Of a DNA stretch of 64,000 nt, positions 31,809 to 44,900 are shown piece after piece. Under the pieces are notes generated by a model, which saw only the letters and a program-made list of their open reading frames with translations, made no database searches and was not told where the DNA came from. Numbering within the stretch: position 1 is the first letter of the stretch; every line of letters begins with the position of its first letter. The stretch lies in contig NCSJ02000020.1 in assembly GCA_002812745.2 (NCBI GenBank), forward strand, positions 186,001 to 250,000, given 5' to 3'. A program made the translations under genes and the position numbers. This stretch comes from Scytalidium lignicola (taxonomy: Eukaryota; Ascomycota; Leotiomycetes).

Positions 31809-33981
31809 CTAATTGAAGTGAATAGAGTTATTAGAACCAGTCCAATCTGAGCTCCAAATAAAAGTGTTGCAACGCCATTGTGTATTCTTCTCCTTTTGAC
31901 CTGATGGTCCTAGAGGCCGTGCGCATGTATAGAAGGATCTGCCGCAGTTTATTCCAGGTTTTTTTGTGACATAACTTATGCATGATTCATTGTGTTCACA
32001 TCGAGGGACCACACGATTTCCAAGGAGCCTTGACCAGCTCTCTTTTGCAGCTATAGGGTCTTTGACATCTTCTTGATTGGGAAGATCCAAGGTGTCTGGT
32101 GATAGTGTATCATCTTCAGCGCTATCTGGTCCACTATGCACTAAGCCCGTGACTTGTGGGCTTGTAGCAGTCGATGAAAGTAAAGTTAGGTCGGGGTCCA
32201 CACTGGCGCTGCTTTGAGATGTTCCATCTGGTGAGCCCTTAGGCTTGAAAAATCCCTTCAAACTGCTCTGCCCTTTACCGGGTTGACTTTTCGTGGCTGT
32301 CAGGGCAGCTTTTGACTTTGCTCTTTTAGGCGCACGTGACACAAAGGTACTCCTCGACCGCTTTAGGGATGCAGAGAGGCTTTCTGTCGCTGATTGCTGC
32401 GACTGTATTGGTGTAGCATACCTGCTTTGCTGGGAGTCTTCTTTTTTATAAAGCTCATCAAACCCATCACCTCCCATCACAGTTGTTTCGATATCCCTGG
32501 CTTGAATTCTATCCTCATTTTTATCAATTGAGTCAGTATTCGCCGGGGAGCCCTCGTCCATCGTTAATGATGGTTTCTTCGCAAACATATCACGAATACT
32601 GCGACGACGGTCGAATTCTGGGATAAGTTTTGCAGAAGTAGGAAGGAGATCCTTAGGTGACCAGTGTCGCAATCTTATGCCATCTTTGAACATATCCTTA
32701 CTCATGAGATCTCTGATGTCAACCTCATCACCATTGATCGTGACTTTGCTTTTTAACACTGCGTATACAGGGCAGTGATCGGAACCCATAAGTCCCTCTT
32801 GTATGTTGGCGTCACAAAACCAGCCCTTGCAATCCTCGCTGCACAGGACGTAGTCGATCCGGGACCCATAGTTTCCAGGCCGAGCATTTATTTTCTGCTC
32901 CCAACATGTGAACATTCCTTTTCTATTAGGATGAAAGCCCCTACAGAGGTCCCACATCACGGGCCTCTCACGACCCTCTTCCCTATCACCATAGACCTTT
33001 CCATTAATAAGCAGCTCATTCAGTAGCTTCCTTGCAGGAGATGAGAAGAACTCTTCCACTGTCAATCCCCGTTTCCTGACCATTTCTTGAACACTGGCTG
33101 TATCATGCTCTCCACACATAATGTTTAAATCACCAGTCAAGAAGACCCTTTTACCAGCAGCCACTAGATTTCGAGCTCGTGCATCTAAAGCATTCAAAAA
33201 TCCCAAACGAAACTCATCACGAGTTTCATCACGCGTAGCAGGGCAATATACTCCGATCAGAACAAAGGCAGGAAACTCCAGTACCACACACCTGCCTTCA
33301 GAGTCAAGTGTTGCTAGATCAACAGAGCAATCTCCTAGTTGACTAATGCTAGGGTATCCTCCTATTTTCTGGCCCTCAGATAGATCACGGAAGCTAGTGC
33401 TTGAATTTGGGGGCGTCAAGATTCCCGTTATTCCTTCTTCAGCGCGAATTGGTGCGCAGACACTATTACGTGTATATATCGCCACTCCGGAGTATCCTAT
33501 AATAAGGGATAGTCAGACTCATATCTCCCCCTCAAATTAAGGCCCTAAACTGAGCGTTACCCTTTTTATGCTTTGGAAGACTAAAATAGACATCCCATCC
33601 AGGAACCAAAACCATATCATCCTGCAGGTCTTTGCGTTGTATCTTCGTCTCCTGCATAACCACAATATCCGCTTCGAGAATATCAAACATAGCCTGCGGT
33701 AAGTATTAGTTTCTATAGGAGCGGGGCTTTTTCAGAGTAACTAACAGCAAATGTTCTTTGACCGCGCCATGGTTGATAACCAAACGGGTTCCTGGCCGGC
33801 TTTAGTTATGTAATCCTTACAGAAAAGCTAGTAATTTGCAATAGAAAACTGAATAGTAAATCTTGAAGAAACCGACCTTATCCCGTTTACTTCAAGCTCA
33901 AACGTTAGTTAATGCGTAGAGATGGGAAGCTCAAGACATACCATTCCAAGTAGTAATGCGCAACCCCCGAGGTCCCTCCAT
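31809..33981 (-). CDS. APN2: AP endonuclease 2 (class II DNA-(apurinic/apyrimidinic site) lyase)
   Basis: Five exons, 33981-33942, 33889-33877 (13 nt), 33791-33746, 33693-33561 and 33496-31809, give 639 residues. The joined N-terminus reads GLRITTWNVNGIR, then MFDILEADIVVMQETK and GYSGVAIYTR, the exonuclease III/EEP core with catalytic Asn and Glu. Downstream come LTGDLNIMCGEHDTAS, RIDYVLCSEDC and SDHCPVYAVL (catalytic Asp-His). A PIP-like box (QSSLKGFFKPK) lies in a disordered region and a C-terminal GRF zinc finger (NCGRSFYTCARPLG, then WRCNTFIW) completes the Apn2 layout. It repairs abasic sites in the nucleus. It diverges from COX13 and forms the right flank of MAT. Confidence 0.95.
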
Positions 33982-34273
33982 AATGACTGACCCCCTACAG
34001 GTATTTCAGGAGACATTGAGGAATTCAAAGACATCCCGACTTTGCCTAGCAGGTTCAAGCAAGAATCTCCAATAAATTTCGTCCAGCTCCAGCTATCTCA
34101 CTGCTATTCGCGTAGTTGTTATTCCTTAGATCCTGAAATAGCCCATTAGTCATTGGTCCACGTGATTTACCGTAGCCGAGCGTGCCAGACTGGAAATCAG
34201 CTAACCTTTCGACCTCACCACTTCTTCTAGTTATAACATTGAAAGAGTCAATTGAGCAGCTACCTACGACACG
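33982..34273. promoter_or_regulatory. bidirectional APN2/COX13 promoter
   Basis: 292 bp separate the divergent APN2 and COX13 start codons, a tight head-to-head arrangement common at this locus. No specific binding site was assigned. Confidence 0.55.
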
Positions 34274-34984
34274 ATGTTTCCCCAACGAACAATGCTTCGC
34301 GCCTCGCAGCGCTATACTAGTCAACTTCGTTCCCTGCGTACCCCACTGCAGCGACGATTTGCTAGCTCCGAAAGCTCTGCGTTCCATGGTGCCGAGGACA
34401 ACGCCTTCAATCGTGAGAGGCAGGCTGTAAAGGAGCATGCTGCTGCTACAAGTGGTATGGTTCAATGATTCACTTCCTTAGGTTTGCTTTTTCTGTTGCT
34501 GACAGAGCTTCAGAGCTTTGGCGCAAGTTGTCTATCTAGTATGGCCCCATTGATGGCTTTGACCTGAGGTCAATAGCAGAGCATTTGGAACGAAAGTTAA
34601 CTGTCGACAACAGTATGACAATCCCGGCCTTGATCGTTGCAAGCGTCAATGCCTACAACCTATGGAATGAACATTGGTCCCATTGGGAACATCTTCCTCC
34701 GCTCGAGGAGAGAACTGAGTACTCATACCAGAACATTCGAACCAAGAACTTCTTCTGGGGCGAGGGTGATAAGGTGAGTTGCATCTATTCTTTGATTGGT
34801 CCAAATTAAGCTAACTTGAATATATAGACTCTTTTGTAAGTATAGTGTCGACTTATATTCGGAGAGTATTGTTGGGGATTGAACGCAGAAAATAAAACGG
34901 ACCAGATATTTGAAGGTTATTTAAGGAATATTCACTGACTTCTGTAGCTGGAATGACAAGGTGAATTACCACCGCAAGGATTAG
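34274..34984 (+). CDS. COX13: cytochrome c oxidase subunit VIa
   Basis: Five exons, 34274-34454, 34514-34538 (25 nt), 34614-34773, 34828-34835 (8 nt) and 34948-34984, give 136 residues. The leader is Arg/Ser/Thr-rich (mitochondrial presequence). The mature part contains ELWRKLSIYMTIPALIVASV, a single membrane span, then AYNLWNEHWSHWEHLPPLEE, NFFWGEGDKTLFWNDKVNYH and the terminal RKD. Only inclusion of the 8-nt microexon joins GDK to TLFWND in frame, as in the subunit family. It is a nuclear-encoded accessory subunit of complex IV in the inner membrane, and a standard neighbour of APN2 beside ascomycete MAT loci. Confidence 0.93.
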
Positions 34985-35827
34985 AGCTGTAGTTCAGCTT
35001 CGGAGAAGGAACGAACGAGCTGAGAATAAAGTGGATGGAATTGAGGGTACGATGCCCCGGGCATAGACCAATTGTACATTTTTCATTGAGTCAACTGAAA
35101 CCGAATTTGATAATCTCAAGTCTTCCAACCTGTGAATCTCATGATCATGATTCTGAACTATGATGTGGATGGAACAATTCTAACACCAGTCTCAAATTAT
35201 TCTAAATACAGTTAGAGATATTGTTAGGTAGGATTGGACAATTATATCCCGAGGCTGTAAGCTTAGGCTGTGGTATAGAGAACCAGATACGGAGTGAAAG
35301 ATCGATGAAGATATGTATGGCTTTACTAAAAATGTTATCGCCTTGTCTAGTAGAAATTGCAGAACTCAAGAATGACTTAAATCTCAGTATGATTTATCTC
35401 TCCATAGAAGCGGTAATTTCCAGCAAACGAGAGATAGGAGCTGATGATGTAAAGAATGAACGAGATATGCTCCCCCTACTTTTGCAAAGGAGTTAAGTCC
35501 TTTAACACTTTAAGCATAGCTACGTATGGTATGACGATACAGCCAGAAATAACAGCTCGTATTTCCCCAAATATAATCATCTATGACATCTATCTTAGAT
35601 TTATGATGGTCTCTTAGTTACGGCAACTTCTGCATACTGTAGGAGTTTCACACGGCTATGCAACCTGCCTATTCGGGAACGCGATCACACCCCCCCATCT
35701 TAAGGATGCTGACGCAATTTGTTCGCGAATTGAGAAATGTAGACATATAATTTGCTACAGTATAGATAGTTTTGAGTCGTCGATAGAGAAGATTATTGGA
35801 GTGCTTTTGGCATCTCGACAGAGTGAT
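34985..35827. other. intergenic
   Basis: 843 bp between two co-oriented genes. A 91-codon frame at 35221-35496 has no recognisable feature and is not called. Confidence 0.4.
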
Positions 35828-38800
35828 ATGGGTACTCTTGTCTTTTCTAGCTCAAGAGATCACCCTTCCTCGAGATCTAGTCGCTCGAAACTGCCACTCT
35901 TCCTATTTTCTATCCTCGCAGCAGTTATCTATCTTCAGTTTTACGCACTTCCTCAATATATTTATCGCACTGAGCCTACTGCTAATGCTTTGAAGCTTTC
36001 ACAGCATCACGTGGATCGTGTGAAAGAGGGACTCAGAAGATGTACCTTTTTTAATACGCCACCAGTCCAATATCCATTCCCCGTTTCAACTTCTCGGGAG
36101 AATCCTCGATGGAATCCTATTTCAGGACAGAAGAGCACCGTGATCCTGCGCAATTCTCGTCTCTTTGACGGTGAGAATTTTGTCGATGGTCTAGTAGATA
36201 TTGTCCTTAAGAAAGGCGTGGTTGCGTCTGTAGAATCTACGTCTTCCTCGGTGTTATCACTTGATATATCGGATGCAGCGATTCTGGATTTGAATGGAAG
36301 CTATGTCACCCCTGGATTGGTGGACTTACATTCTCACCATATGGCTATGAGTTGGCCCCTCATAGACGCGACGGACGATACCAATGAGGTAAACAGCCTG
36401 ACGGGAGCTGTGACTCCTTTTCTTAGAATTCAGGATTCTCTCAAGCCGTATGATCCAGCTACGGCAGTTATCGCTTCTGGAGGGGTTACCACGTCCCTAG
36501 TCATCCCTGGCTCTGCTAATATCATTGGCGGGGAAGGTGTTGTAGTTAAAAATGTCCTGAGAAGTGGACTGAATGGAGAGGAAGTGGTAGAGGAGATCCT
36601 TCTTGAACATGGAGTACCGGTTGGGGAGAGACGGAGGTATCTAAAGATGGCTTGTGGCGAAAATCCTCGAAGAGTGTACAAGCACACAAGGATGGGAAAT
36701 GCATGGCATTTACGGAAGCATATGGCTCGTGCTCAGGATATCTTGGAGAAACAAGACCAATGGTGCTTGTCAGCTGCAGTGGCAATGGAAAGTGGAAATG
36801 AGATCGAAATTGCGGCTATGGCAGAAGTATTAGATAAATATGGTGGGATGGCTGAGGCTATAGAGTATGATTCCACGATTGCTATGCTTAAAGGTAAGAT
36901 CGGTATCAACGTGCATTGCTATGAGGTCGAGGACTTTGAAGATATGCTTCATCATAGCAAAGAATTTGGGTTCCGTATTCAAGCATTCCATCATGCATTG
37001 GAAGCTTGGAAGGTTCCCGAAATGATCAAGGAGAGTGGAGAGTATGTGCCATTTTATTACAGGGCATTTAATACGGGTGCTAACAATTTGAGTATAGGAA
37101 CATTACTATTGCAACATTTGCCGAATTCTCATTATATAAAAAGGAGGCATACGGTGCCAACCTATGGGCAGGCAAAATTTTGGCCGAACATGGAGTACCT
37201 GTGGCATATAAGTCTGTAAGTTAAGCTCACTTCTGCAGATGAGAACGGGTATAAACTTATCTAATGGCAGGACCATGTGAATGGGGAGACGAGCGCAAAA
37301 TACCTATTGTATGACACATGCATTTTCTGTCATATCGTCAGTCTAACATTTTAAATATAGGTACCAAGCAGCGACGGCTCATTCATTCCATTTATCTGAA
37401 AACCTTGCTCTTCAATCTGTCACTAGTGTACCTGCAAAATCATTGGAGCTAGACCACCGCATAGGGTTTGTAAGACAAGGCTATGATGCTGACATAGTTG
37501 TTTGGGACTCTCATCCACTGTCGGTGGGAGCTACTCCATTGCAAGTTTACATCGATGGAAAAGCAACGCTCGATCCAAAGAAAGTTGCAGAGAGCAGGTC
37601 GAAAGTGGACTCAAAATATGTGAACTCTGTATCAGAAAAGCCATTGATGCGGAAGATACTACAGCAAGATGTTAAGATAGAGATGTGTGCCAAATTACAA
37701 AGGACTGGCCAGAAGATTGTGATCAATGGGATTCAAAAATCCTTTCTGGATTCTCATAGCGGTGTCGCCGCAGAGGGTGGAAATATGACCATGGTCATTG
37801 ATGGTGGAGAAATTATTTGCTTAGGGTCGAAGATTGAATGTATATCCGTGGCTGCCAATGGATACGAGTTACAACTAAGCAATGGTTACATTCTTCCGGG
37901 TCTAACTCTCGTATCAGTCAATCTAGGACTTACAGAAATTGTCGATGATGAAAATACTGGGGATGGATTTGTCAGTCTTAAATCAGATCCTACGAATCCA
38001 GATAATGTCGTATTTGCGAAATATGGTGTACATCTAGAAGGCCAAGCATTCAAAAGAGCAAAAATTGGTGGTATCACAAAGGCAATAACTGCACCGATGC
38101 TACATGGGGAGGATGCAGGCGGATTCTTAAGCGGTGTTAGTGTTGGGATTAAGACTGATGAGAAGCACACTATTCTTGATGGCGGGATCTTCCAAGATGA
38201 TGTCGCGTTACACTTCGTTGTTGGACAAGGGGCAAAAGGTAAGTCGTTGAGTATTCTAGAAGAGTGGTGAACAAGAAGCTAACCATTCTAATAGCCGACG
38301 AAACTATCCCAACCGTTTCAACGGCAACAGCGAAGATTCGCAAAATCTTGTTTGACAATCAAGGAAAAGATAATATCTATGGGAGGGTAGAAGGCGGATC
38401 CCTTCCACTTGTAGTACATGTTGAAAACAAGGTAAGATAACTTGTTAGATTACAAACATGAACTAACAGCTGGACTAGTACGATATAATGCAACTCATTA
38501 AGATTAAGCAGGACTATAAATCATTGAAGCTTGTAATCCAGGGAGGAGCTGGGGTTCCAGAGGTAAAGATCTACAGGTCATTGTTATGTTTACAATTACT
38601 TATTCTCTCTATAGGTAGCAGAAGAACTTGCAGCTGCCAAAATTCCAGTTATTTTAACATCAGCTCGGGATGCTCCTTATTCCTGGGAAAAGAAAGATCT
38701 ACTCGTTGGCCCACCACTAACCAAGTCACCAGCAGAGGTTTTAGCCGATGCAGGTGTTCTCTTTGGTATCGCATATGCTTCTTTCAGTAAGTTTGCTACA

Positions 38801-39096
38801 GTTATTAATTAGTGGGGAAAATTCCTAGTTTATTAACCTATTTGCTAGATGATGCTCATATCCACAACCTTGCTATTGAAGCCGCCTGGGCGGCTAAGTT
38901 TGCAGGCTTGTCAGAAAGTGCTGCCGTTAACTTGGTTTCTAAGAATATTGAAGAGATCCTCGATTTGAAAATCGATAGTAAAAAGAGGGATTTTGTGGTA
39001 TTCGAAGGTAATCCTCTGCAGTTTGGAGCTAGTGTTGTGATTTCCGTCGATGGTGACAGCAAGATTGTTACCGACTGTTGGCCAGAGGCACAGTGA
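35828..39096 (+). CDS. membrane-anchored amidohydrolase-family protein (metallo-dependent hydrolase fold)
   Basis: Eight exons: 35828-37041, 37098-37215, 37271-37308, 37361-38238, 38295-38431, 38479-38562, 38615-38786 and 38849-39096, giving 962 residues. The ATG at 35828 gives a short basic tail and then a membrane segment (LPLFLFSILAAVIYLQFY), so it is probably type II-anchored. The amidohydrolase composite domain begins at VILRNSRLFDGENFVDG. The metal-binding HxH is in VTPGLVDLHSHHMAMSW, and the HVNGETSAKYLLYQAATAHS and LDHRIGFVRQGYDADIVVWD blocks follow. The first intron is required to recover NITIATFAEFSLYKKEAYG. A second composite-like half follows (GGNMTMVIDGGEIICLG). The substrate is unknown; imidazolonepropionase-like or dipeptidase-like chemistry is possible. 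Confidence 0.88.
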
Positions 39097-39461
39097 AAGT
39101 CTGGAGGTTCTAGAGGGAACTAGTCAATATCAAGAATGTCATTAGCTTGTATTCAAATGCACTATGCTAGCCTGCAATTAATTACCAGTTTTAGATCCGA
39201 AATCTCGTGTTCTCTACCAGAATTTAGCTCAAAGCACTAAAAAGTAACTCGACAGCCCTATCCTAACACTACAGTTCCTTAGCTAAGATAGATATCATAA
39301 ATTCTTGTCACAAACCTCCTAACGTGATCCTCCACAATTTGACAACTATGTCTACAAGGACCCATCTTTGCATATGGAAGCATCGTGACACGACAACTGG
39401 ATCCACAAAAGATTGTCCTCAGTCTCGAGAATCCTCTAGTTTCTGGGGTATCTAGAGGAGG
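39097..39461. other. intergenic
   Basis: 365 bp with no recognisable feature. Confidence 0.35.
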
Positions 39462-40720
39462 ATGGGTTATCCCAGCCCAATAGCTGCCATCGTAAGGTCT
39501 CCAAATACATTATCTTGCAGAAAAAGACACCGATTTTAATTAATTAATTTGTCTAGGCTAATGATTGGGCGATGCTTTCCCTGTCAACGTGTTTTGGCAT
39601 TGCAAGAGTCATAGTCCTGGTCGCGCGCTGGGGAAAGCGGTATTACGTTAGTGATGGACTCTGGCTCATGGGGTGGTTTTGTGCAGTGGCATACACGGTT
39701 ATAGCTCAGGTGCAATATCAAAAGGGGGCCTTCGAAGGGCTGCATATCTACCAGTTGCCAACGGACGAGACACAAAAGGTACGTACACAAATCACCCGGG
39801 ATTGCCTAGGGTTCGTTTGATGGAATTCNTTTTTTTCACAATTTACTTATATTATCTCCGAGGTATGGAGTGCTAGCTTGCTTGGGTCGTTGCACATTTA
39901 TTCGATCAAGGGGTTTATTTTCCAGAGGCTAGTGTGGTGGCTTTTTACTTTGGAGTCATCCCGCGAACTTATCCATGGGTTCGGATAGGACTGATAGTCC
40001 TTTCTGTTTACCTTGTATGCGGGTTTATTGTCTCTTTCTGTCTGGGGACATTTTTGTGTCCTCATCTGACAAGAACTTGGTTCAGACCCCATTCTGCTCT
40101 TGATAAATCGGACTGGAGGCTAATGATAGATAAAAGGAAACAAGGTCCTTCGGGGTGTCCTTCGATTATGCGCAGACATACCCTTACTATAAATTTTGTG
40201 TTGGATTTCACATCTGATATTCCTTGTATCACCGTCGTGATGTTTTGCTCTAAAACTAGGGAGACTAACTCCTTTTGTAGTGCTCATCTTTCCTATTCCT
40301 CTGCTGAAAGACCTCCATTTGCATGGCATCAGAAGAGTTGCAATCTACATAACGTTCTGCGTTGGGATTCTCATGGTGGCAGTCAGTATAGTCCGATTTG
40401 CAGTATTACGCCGGACGTTTGTGTTGACGCGAATACGTGAGTGTCTCCCTTTTTATTACTGCATGCGTAAACATTGCGTAGACTCACATGAAACCTGCTT
40501 AGACATCTGCACTGCCTGCGAATTCAATATCTGCTTGATTGCAGCTTGTCTACCTAAACTTGCTGTTTTGCTTAATCGATATCGTCGAGCTAGTATGTCT
40601 AGTGTAGAGACTGCGAATCAGGAGGAGGCAACAATGAGAAGTATTGATGAGGATGTCGAGGCGTACGAGCATAGAGCATCGATGGAAGGGGTGCGTCATG
40701 AAGTAGGGAATGGTGTTTGA
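39462..40720 (+). CDS. rhodopsin-domain (Pth11-like) multispan membrane protein
   Basis: Proposed exons: 39462-39491, 39557-39778, 39810-39862, 39926-40225, 40281-40436 and 40503-40720, giving 325 residues if the n at 39829 is omitted. Spans include LSLSTCFGIARVIVLVARWG, SDGLWLMGWFCAVAYTVIA, GILFFTIYLYYL, GLIVLSVYLVCGFIVSFCL, FTSDIPLLIFPIPLLKDLHL and the TACEFNICLIAACLPKLAVL segment. The order and the LP..LL-K motif after span five match the fungal rhodopsin/Pth11-like family of plasma-membrane proteins. A soluble acidic tail follows. The second junction (39779-39809) would be only 31 nt, too short for normal splicing, so either an indel lies there or the boundary is wrong. Exon 1 is the weakest call. 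Ligand unknown. Confidence 0.65.
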
Positions 40721-41973
40721 ATTGTGCTAGAGGTTACTATTTGAAGTTGCAACCTGACTCTAAATCTCAAATTCCCCNTTTTTTTTTTGGTTATTGTTTA
40801 TTTAGGATTCCTAGAGCATCGTAATATTAGATTTACCAAGATCTGGCAGAAAGATGTCGGGTCAAGGAAACGACCCTTTTTGGCAGGATCAAGTAGACCT
40901 CGCTCGTCCCTTACGTATGACGCGCCTTCCCGCCATTCCCGCTAATTACCCCGCTAAAGAATCACTTCGACGATTCTACATCGCTTCTGGTATACGTATT
41001 CAAAACAGAGAGGAGTCTCAATTGGGTATTGATGTGTGTTGCGAGAATGCGGAGGTCTATATGTGGGAGATTTATATTATTATAACTTTGGGGTTAGTCG
41101 TGATATCGCAGGAACAATGCAGGTACATGTGCGATCATATTAATAATCCATGTATATACACAATCGTATTCACCGTACAAAGGTACAGTACAAGCACCAA
41201 AGTACCATGGTCACTGGTCAGACATGTGGAGAACCCGAGCCGATGGCGTGCCGTGTTTTCAGCTATATTTGGAGGACCTCCAGAGAGAGGGGGAGCGCTA
41301 ATTATTTTGAGTTGTCAAGTTTCTTAGGAAGGAAAAAAGAAACATGAAACAAGAAACAAACATTGAGACCGCGTCTGCGAATTACGTCGCAAATGGGGAA
41401 ACCTGGAGGCGGCTATCAAAGAAGTTTGAGAACTCCACCACATACGTCGGTTGCAGCCGCAGCGCCTAGCGGACAGCGATTGGTGGCGGTGCAATCTTGT
41501 CCAAACCAGACAAGCGCGAGGCTGACGCAAGTGGCATCCTCGTCTACGCCAAGCAGCCAATAGCAAGCGATGACGTCCGAGGCTTTGAGACAATCGCAAA
41601 CACCAGCAAACCCCTGGTCGTGGAGGAGATGGATCTACACTCAAGGTGCATTGTACAAGTAACAATGACCAAGCTACTGCGCAATGACTCCACTCATGAC
41701 TGCTGCATCACTTCTTCACTTCTCCTCCCTTTGTTTCTTTTCCTTTTTTAATCCTGCATTTCGACTCTGAGAGTTGAGCATTCGTTGTAATCGTGGTCCT
41801 CGAATTCCTGCCGACNTTTTTCTTCTCGTTTTATGCAGCGATTGATTCACTTAGATTAAGTCTCAAGATTAAGCTTTAGATAACCACGTCCACCTGCCCA
41901 CCCGCCCACCTTTCCACCTTTCACCGCAACCTTCGTATGTCTCGATAACTTTCGACAAGTTCGGACAATCGCC
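40721..41973. other. intergenic 1.25 kb upstream of the CSC1-like gene
   Basis: Contains ambiguous bases at 40778 and 41816, both beside T runs. A 157-codon frame at 40854-41327 starts with a plausible ATG but shows no domain and is not called. The last part is a C/T-rich promoter. Confidence 0.4.
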
Positions 41974-44900
41974 ATGTCCTCCACATCTGCGAGCCCATCG
42001 CCGACCTCCACCACCGGTGCTGGGTCGGCACAATCCTCAGAGGGCATCAGTTTGGTTGCTCTGCTCACGGCCTTGGCTTCGTCGCTGGTCATTTTCGGTG
42101 TGCAGATGCTGGCATTCCTGCTCCTGAGAAACAAGCTGGCGCGAATATTGTAGGGCTTTTCTTTTGACTGTCCCTCTTAATCGTAATGCTAAGACTTTCA
42201 CTGACAACTTCTAGCAAACCTAAAACCTACCTAGTGCCCGAACGAGAACGAACCGATCCCCCACCTACTACGCCTTGGGGCTGGTTGTTCGCGATATTTC
42301 GTTTCACCGATCGAGAAGTTATCAAGAAATGTGGTCTCGATTCCTACTTCTTCTTGCGATACCTCCAAACACTCCTCGTCATATTCGTACCCCTAGCTGT
42401 TGTTCTCCTACCCATTCTTCTTCCCCTGAACTACATTGGAGGTCGGGGTGGAAATTGGTATGCCGAAATCACAAATAACTCGACTTCGGCCACCATCACG
42501 TCTGCGAATCAGAATGTCACGGGCCTGGACACTTTAGCATGGGGAAATGTACGGCCGACGCAAACGAAACGGTACTGGGCTCACTTGATTCTCGCCATCC
42601 TGGTCATTATTTGGGTCTGCGGTGTGTTCTTTGCAGAACTGAGGGTCTACGTCAAGGTTCGCCAGGATTACTTGACATCTGCGGAGCATCGTTTGAGAGC
42701 TTCGGCCACCACGGTCCTGGTTAGCGCTATACCCCAGAAATGGCTCAGCAACGAAGCCCTCGGTGGCCTTTATGATGTTTTCCCTGGAGGAATTCGCAAT
42801 ATCTGGATTAACAGAAATTATGATGAGCTACTCGACAAGATCCACGAAAGAGATGCTGTTTTCAAACAGTTAGAAGGCGCAGAAACGGAGCTCATCCGGA
42901 AAGCAAAGAAAGCCCAGAAGAAGCAACAGGCAAAGGAGGAGAAAGCAGCTTCCAGAAGGACGAAACTAAGATCACCCACGAAAGAAGAAAGACAGAAAAA
43001 GCTCGAGCAGGAAGACGCAAAGGCTGAAGCCATGGCTGCCACCGGCGGGACAAGCAATGGTGACATAGCTCACATTCCACATACGATCGATGATGCTGTT
43101 GACGAAGAGGAACAGAGAGAAAGAGAGGAGGAGCATCAAAAACACCCACAAAATCGCGGTGGTCTTCTGAAGAAATTGAATCCTCTGAATGCCGTGGAGC
43201 ACGGGCTTGGGGCCGTTGGAGAAGTTGCTGGCAAAGCCGGTGGTGCGATGCTTGGAGGTGCTCGCAATGTAGGCCGAGATCTGAATAACCAGCTCGAGAC
43301 TACGAATGGCTTCATGAATCTTGACCGTCAATCTGGAGCTAATTTTGACGACTATAATGCATATAAAGCAAGTTATGACCGGCAAGAAAGGGATTCCCCG
43401 CCACTTGAGCAGTACGGCGAAGGCCGGCCATCTTTTGCTACATCATACAATAGAGATAGTCCAGAACCTAAATGGGCCGGGAATAAAGTGCGGCCTACAA
43501 CAAGCGGACATGACGCTCTTGCTATCACTGACAATGGTAATAGCTGGTGGAAATTCTGGAAGCCTCCATCTGGAGGCTTCGCATCGCCAATACCGCATGG
43601 CTGGGAAGGCGATGAATATCCTTTAACCAAAACATCATCATCTCAACAAGCTACAAGCTCGGAGAAGAGAAGTGTTTGGGCGAAGTTCATCCCATTTCTC
43701 CATAGCAAAGAGATGGCACCTACAGAGTATCCACTAGCATACAATCCAGACTACGGGGAAGATGCGGCAGGGGCGGCTTGGGAAAGATATCTGGTCAAAA
43801 AGGATCGCCCAACTCACAGACTTCCGATATTTTCTTGGACCCCTAGCTGGCTTCCAGGTCTTCCCCTTATCAACAAAAAGGTGGACACCATATATTGGTG
43901 CCGTGGAGAGTTAGCTCGTTTAAATCTCGAGATTGAAATAGACCAGAAAACTCCCGAAAATTTCCCTCTGATGAATTCGGCCTTCATTCAGTTCAACAAT
44001 CAGGTCGCTGCCCACATGGCTGCACAGTCAATCACACACCATTTGCCCAGGCACATGGCTCCTCGGACTGTCGAAATATCTCCAGACGACGTTATCTGGG
44101 ATAATATGTCAATCAAGTGGTGGGAGGCTTGGATGAGAACTGGCATTATTATCGCTCTTGTCACTGGTATGGTAATTTTATGGGCTTTCCCTGTTGCATG
44201 GACTGCGTCGTTGTCCCAAATCACAACTCTCGCTCACAAGTACTCATGGCTACATTGGCTTCAAAAGATACCACAAAATATTCTCAAAGCTGTCGCTGGT
44301 GTTTTACCTGCTCTAGTTCTCAGTATCCTTCTTATTCTCGTTCCAGTCATCCTTGAATATTTCTCCTTTTTGCAGGGAGCACAAACTGGGACTGAAAAGC
44401 AGGGATATCTTCAGACCTACTACTTCGCCTTTCTCTTCGTGCAAGTCTTCCTTGTTGTTTCCATCTCTGGAGGTGCTTTGGCAACTCTCAGTGCAACAGC
44501 GGCAGAAGTGACCTCCATACCTCAAACTCTTGCAACTCAGCTACCAAAGGCTGCGAACTATTTCTTCTCTTACATGATTCTGCAGGCCCTATCCACGAGT
44601 TCTGGAACTCTCTTGCAGATTGTTACGCTAGCACTCTGGTTTATCTTACCAAAATTCTTCGACAATACAGCTCGTCAAAAATGGGAAAGGAATACTACGC
44701 TTCCAAGCGTCACCTGGGGTTCGTTCTTCCCCGTCTATACGAATTTCGCATGCATCGCGTTAGTATATTGCATCGTCTCCCCGCTCATTATAATTTTCGC
44801 CATTATAACCTTCACCTTACTGTGGATCGCAAACCGCTACAACATGTTATATGTGTCTCGGTTCAAACTCGACACTGGTGGGCTACTTTATCCTCGCGCC

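Noticed and set aside
39934..40440. 168-codon continuous frame in the Pth11-like gene
   Set aside because: Only its first part is coding. The frame is left at a GTATCA donor (40226), after which the real exon lies in another frame.
40854..41327. 157-codon plus-strand ORF upstream of the CSC1-like gene
   Set aside because: The start looks plausible, but the later part is low-quality, and no domain or splice continuation was found.
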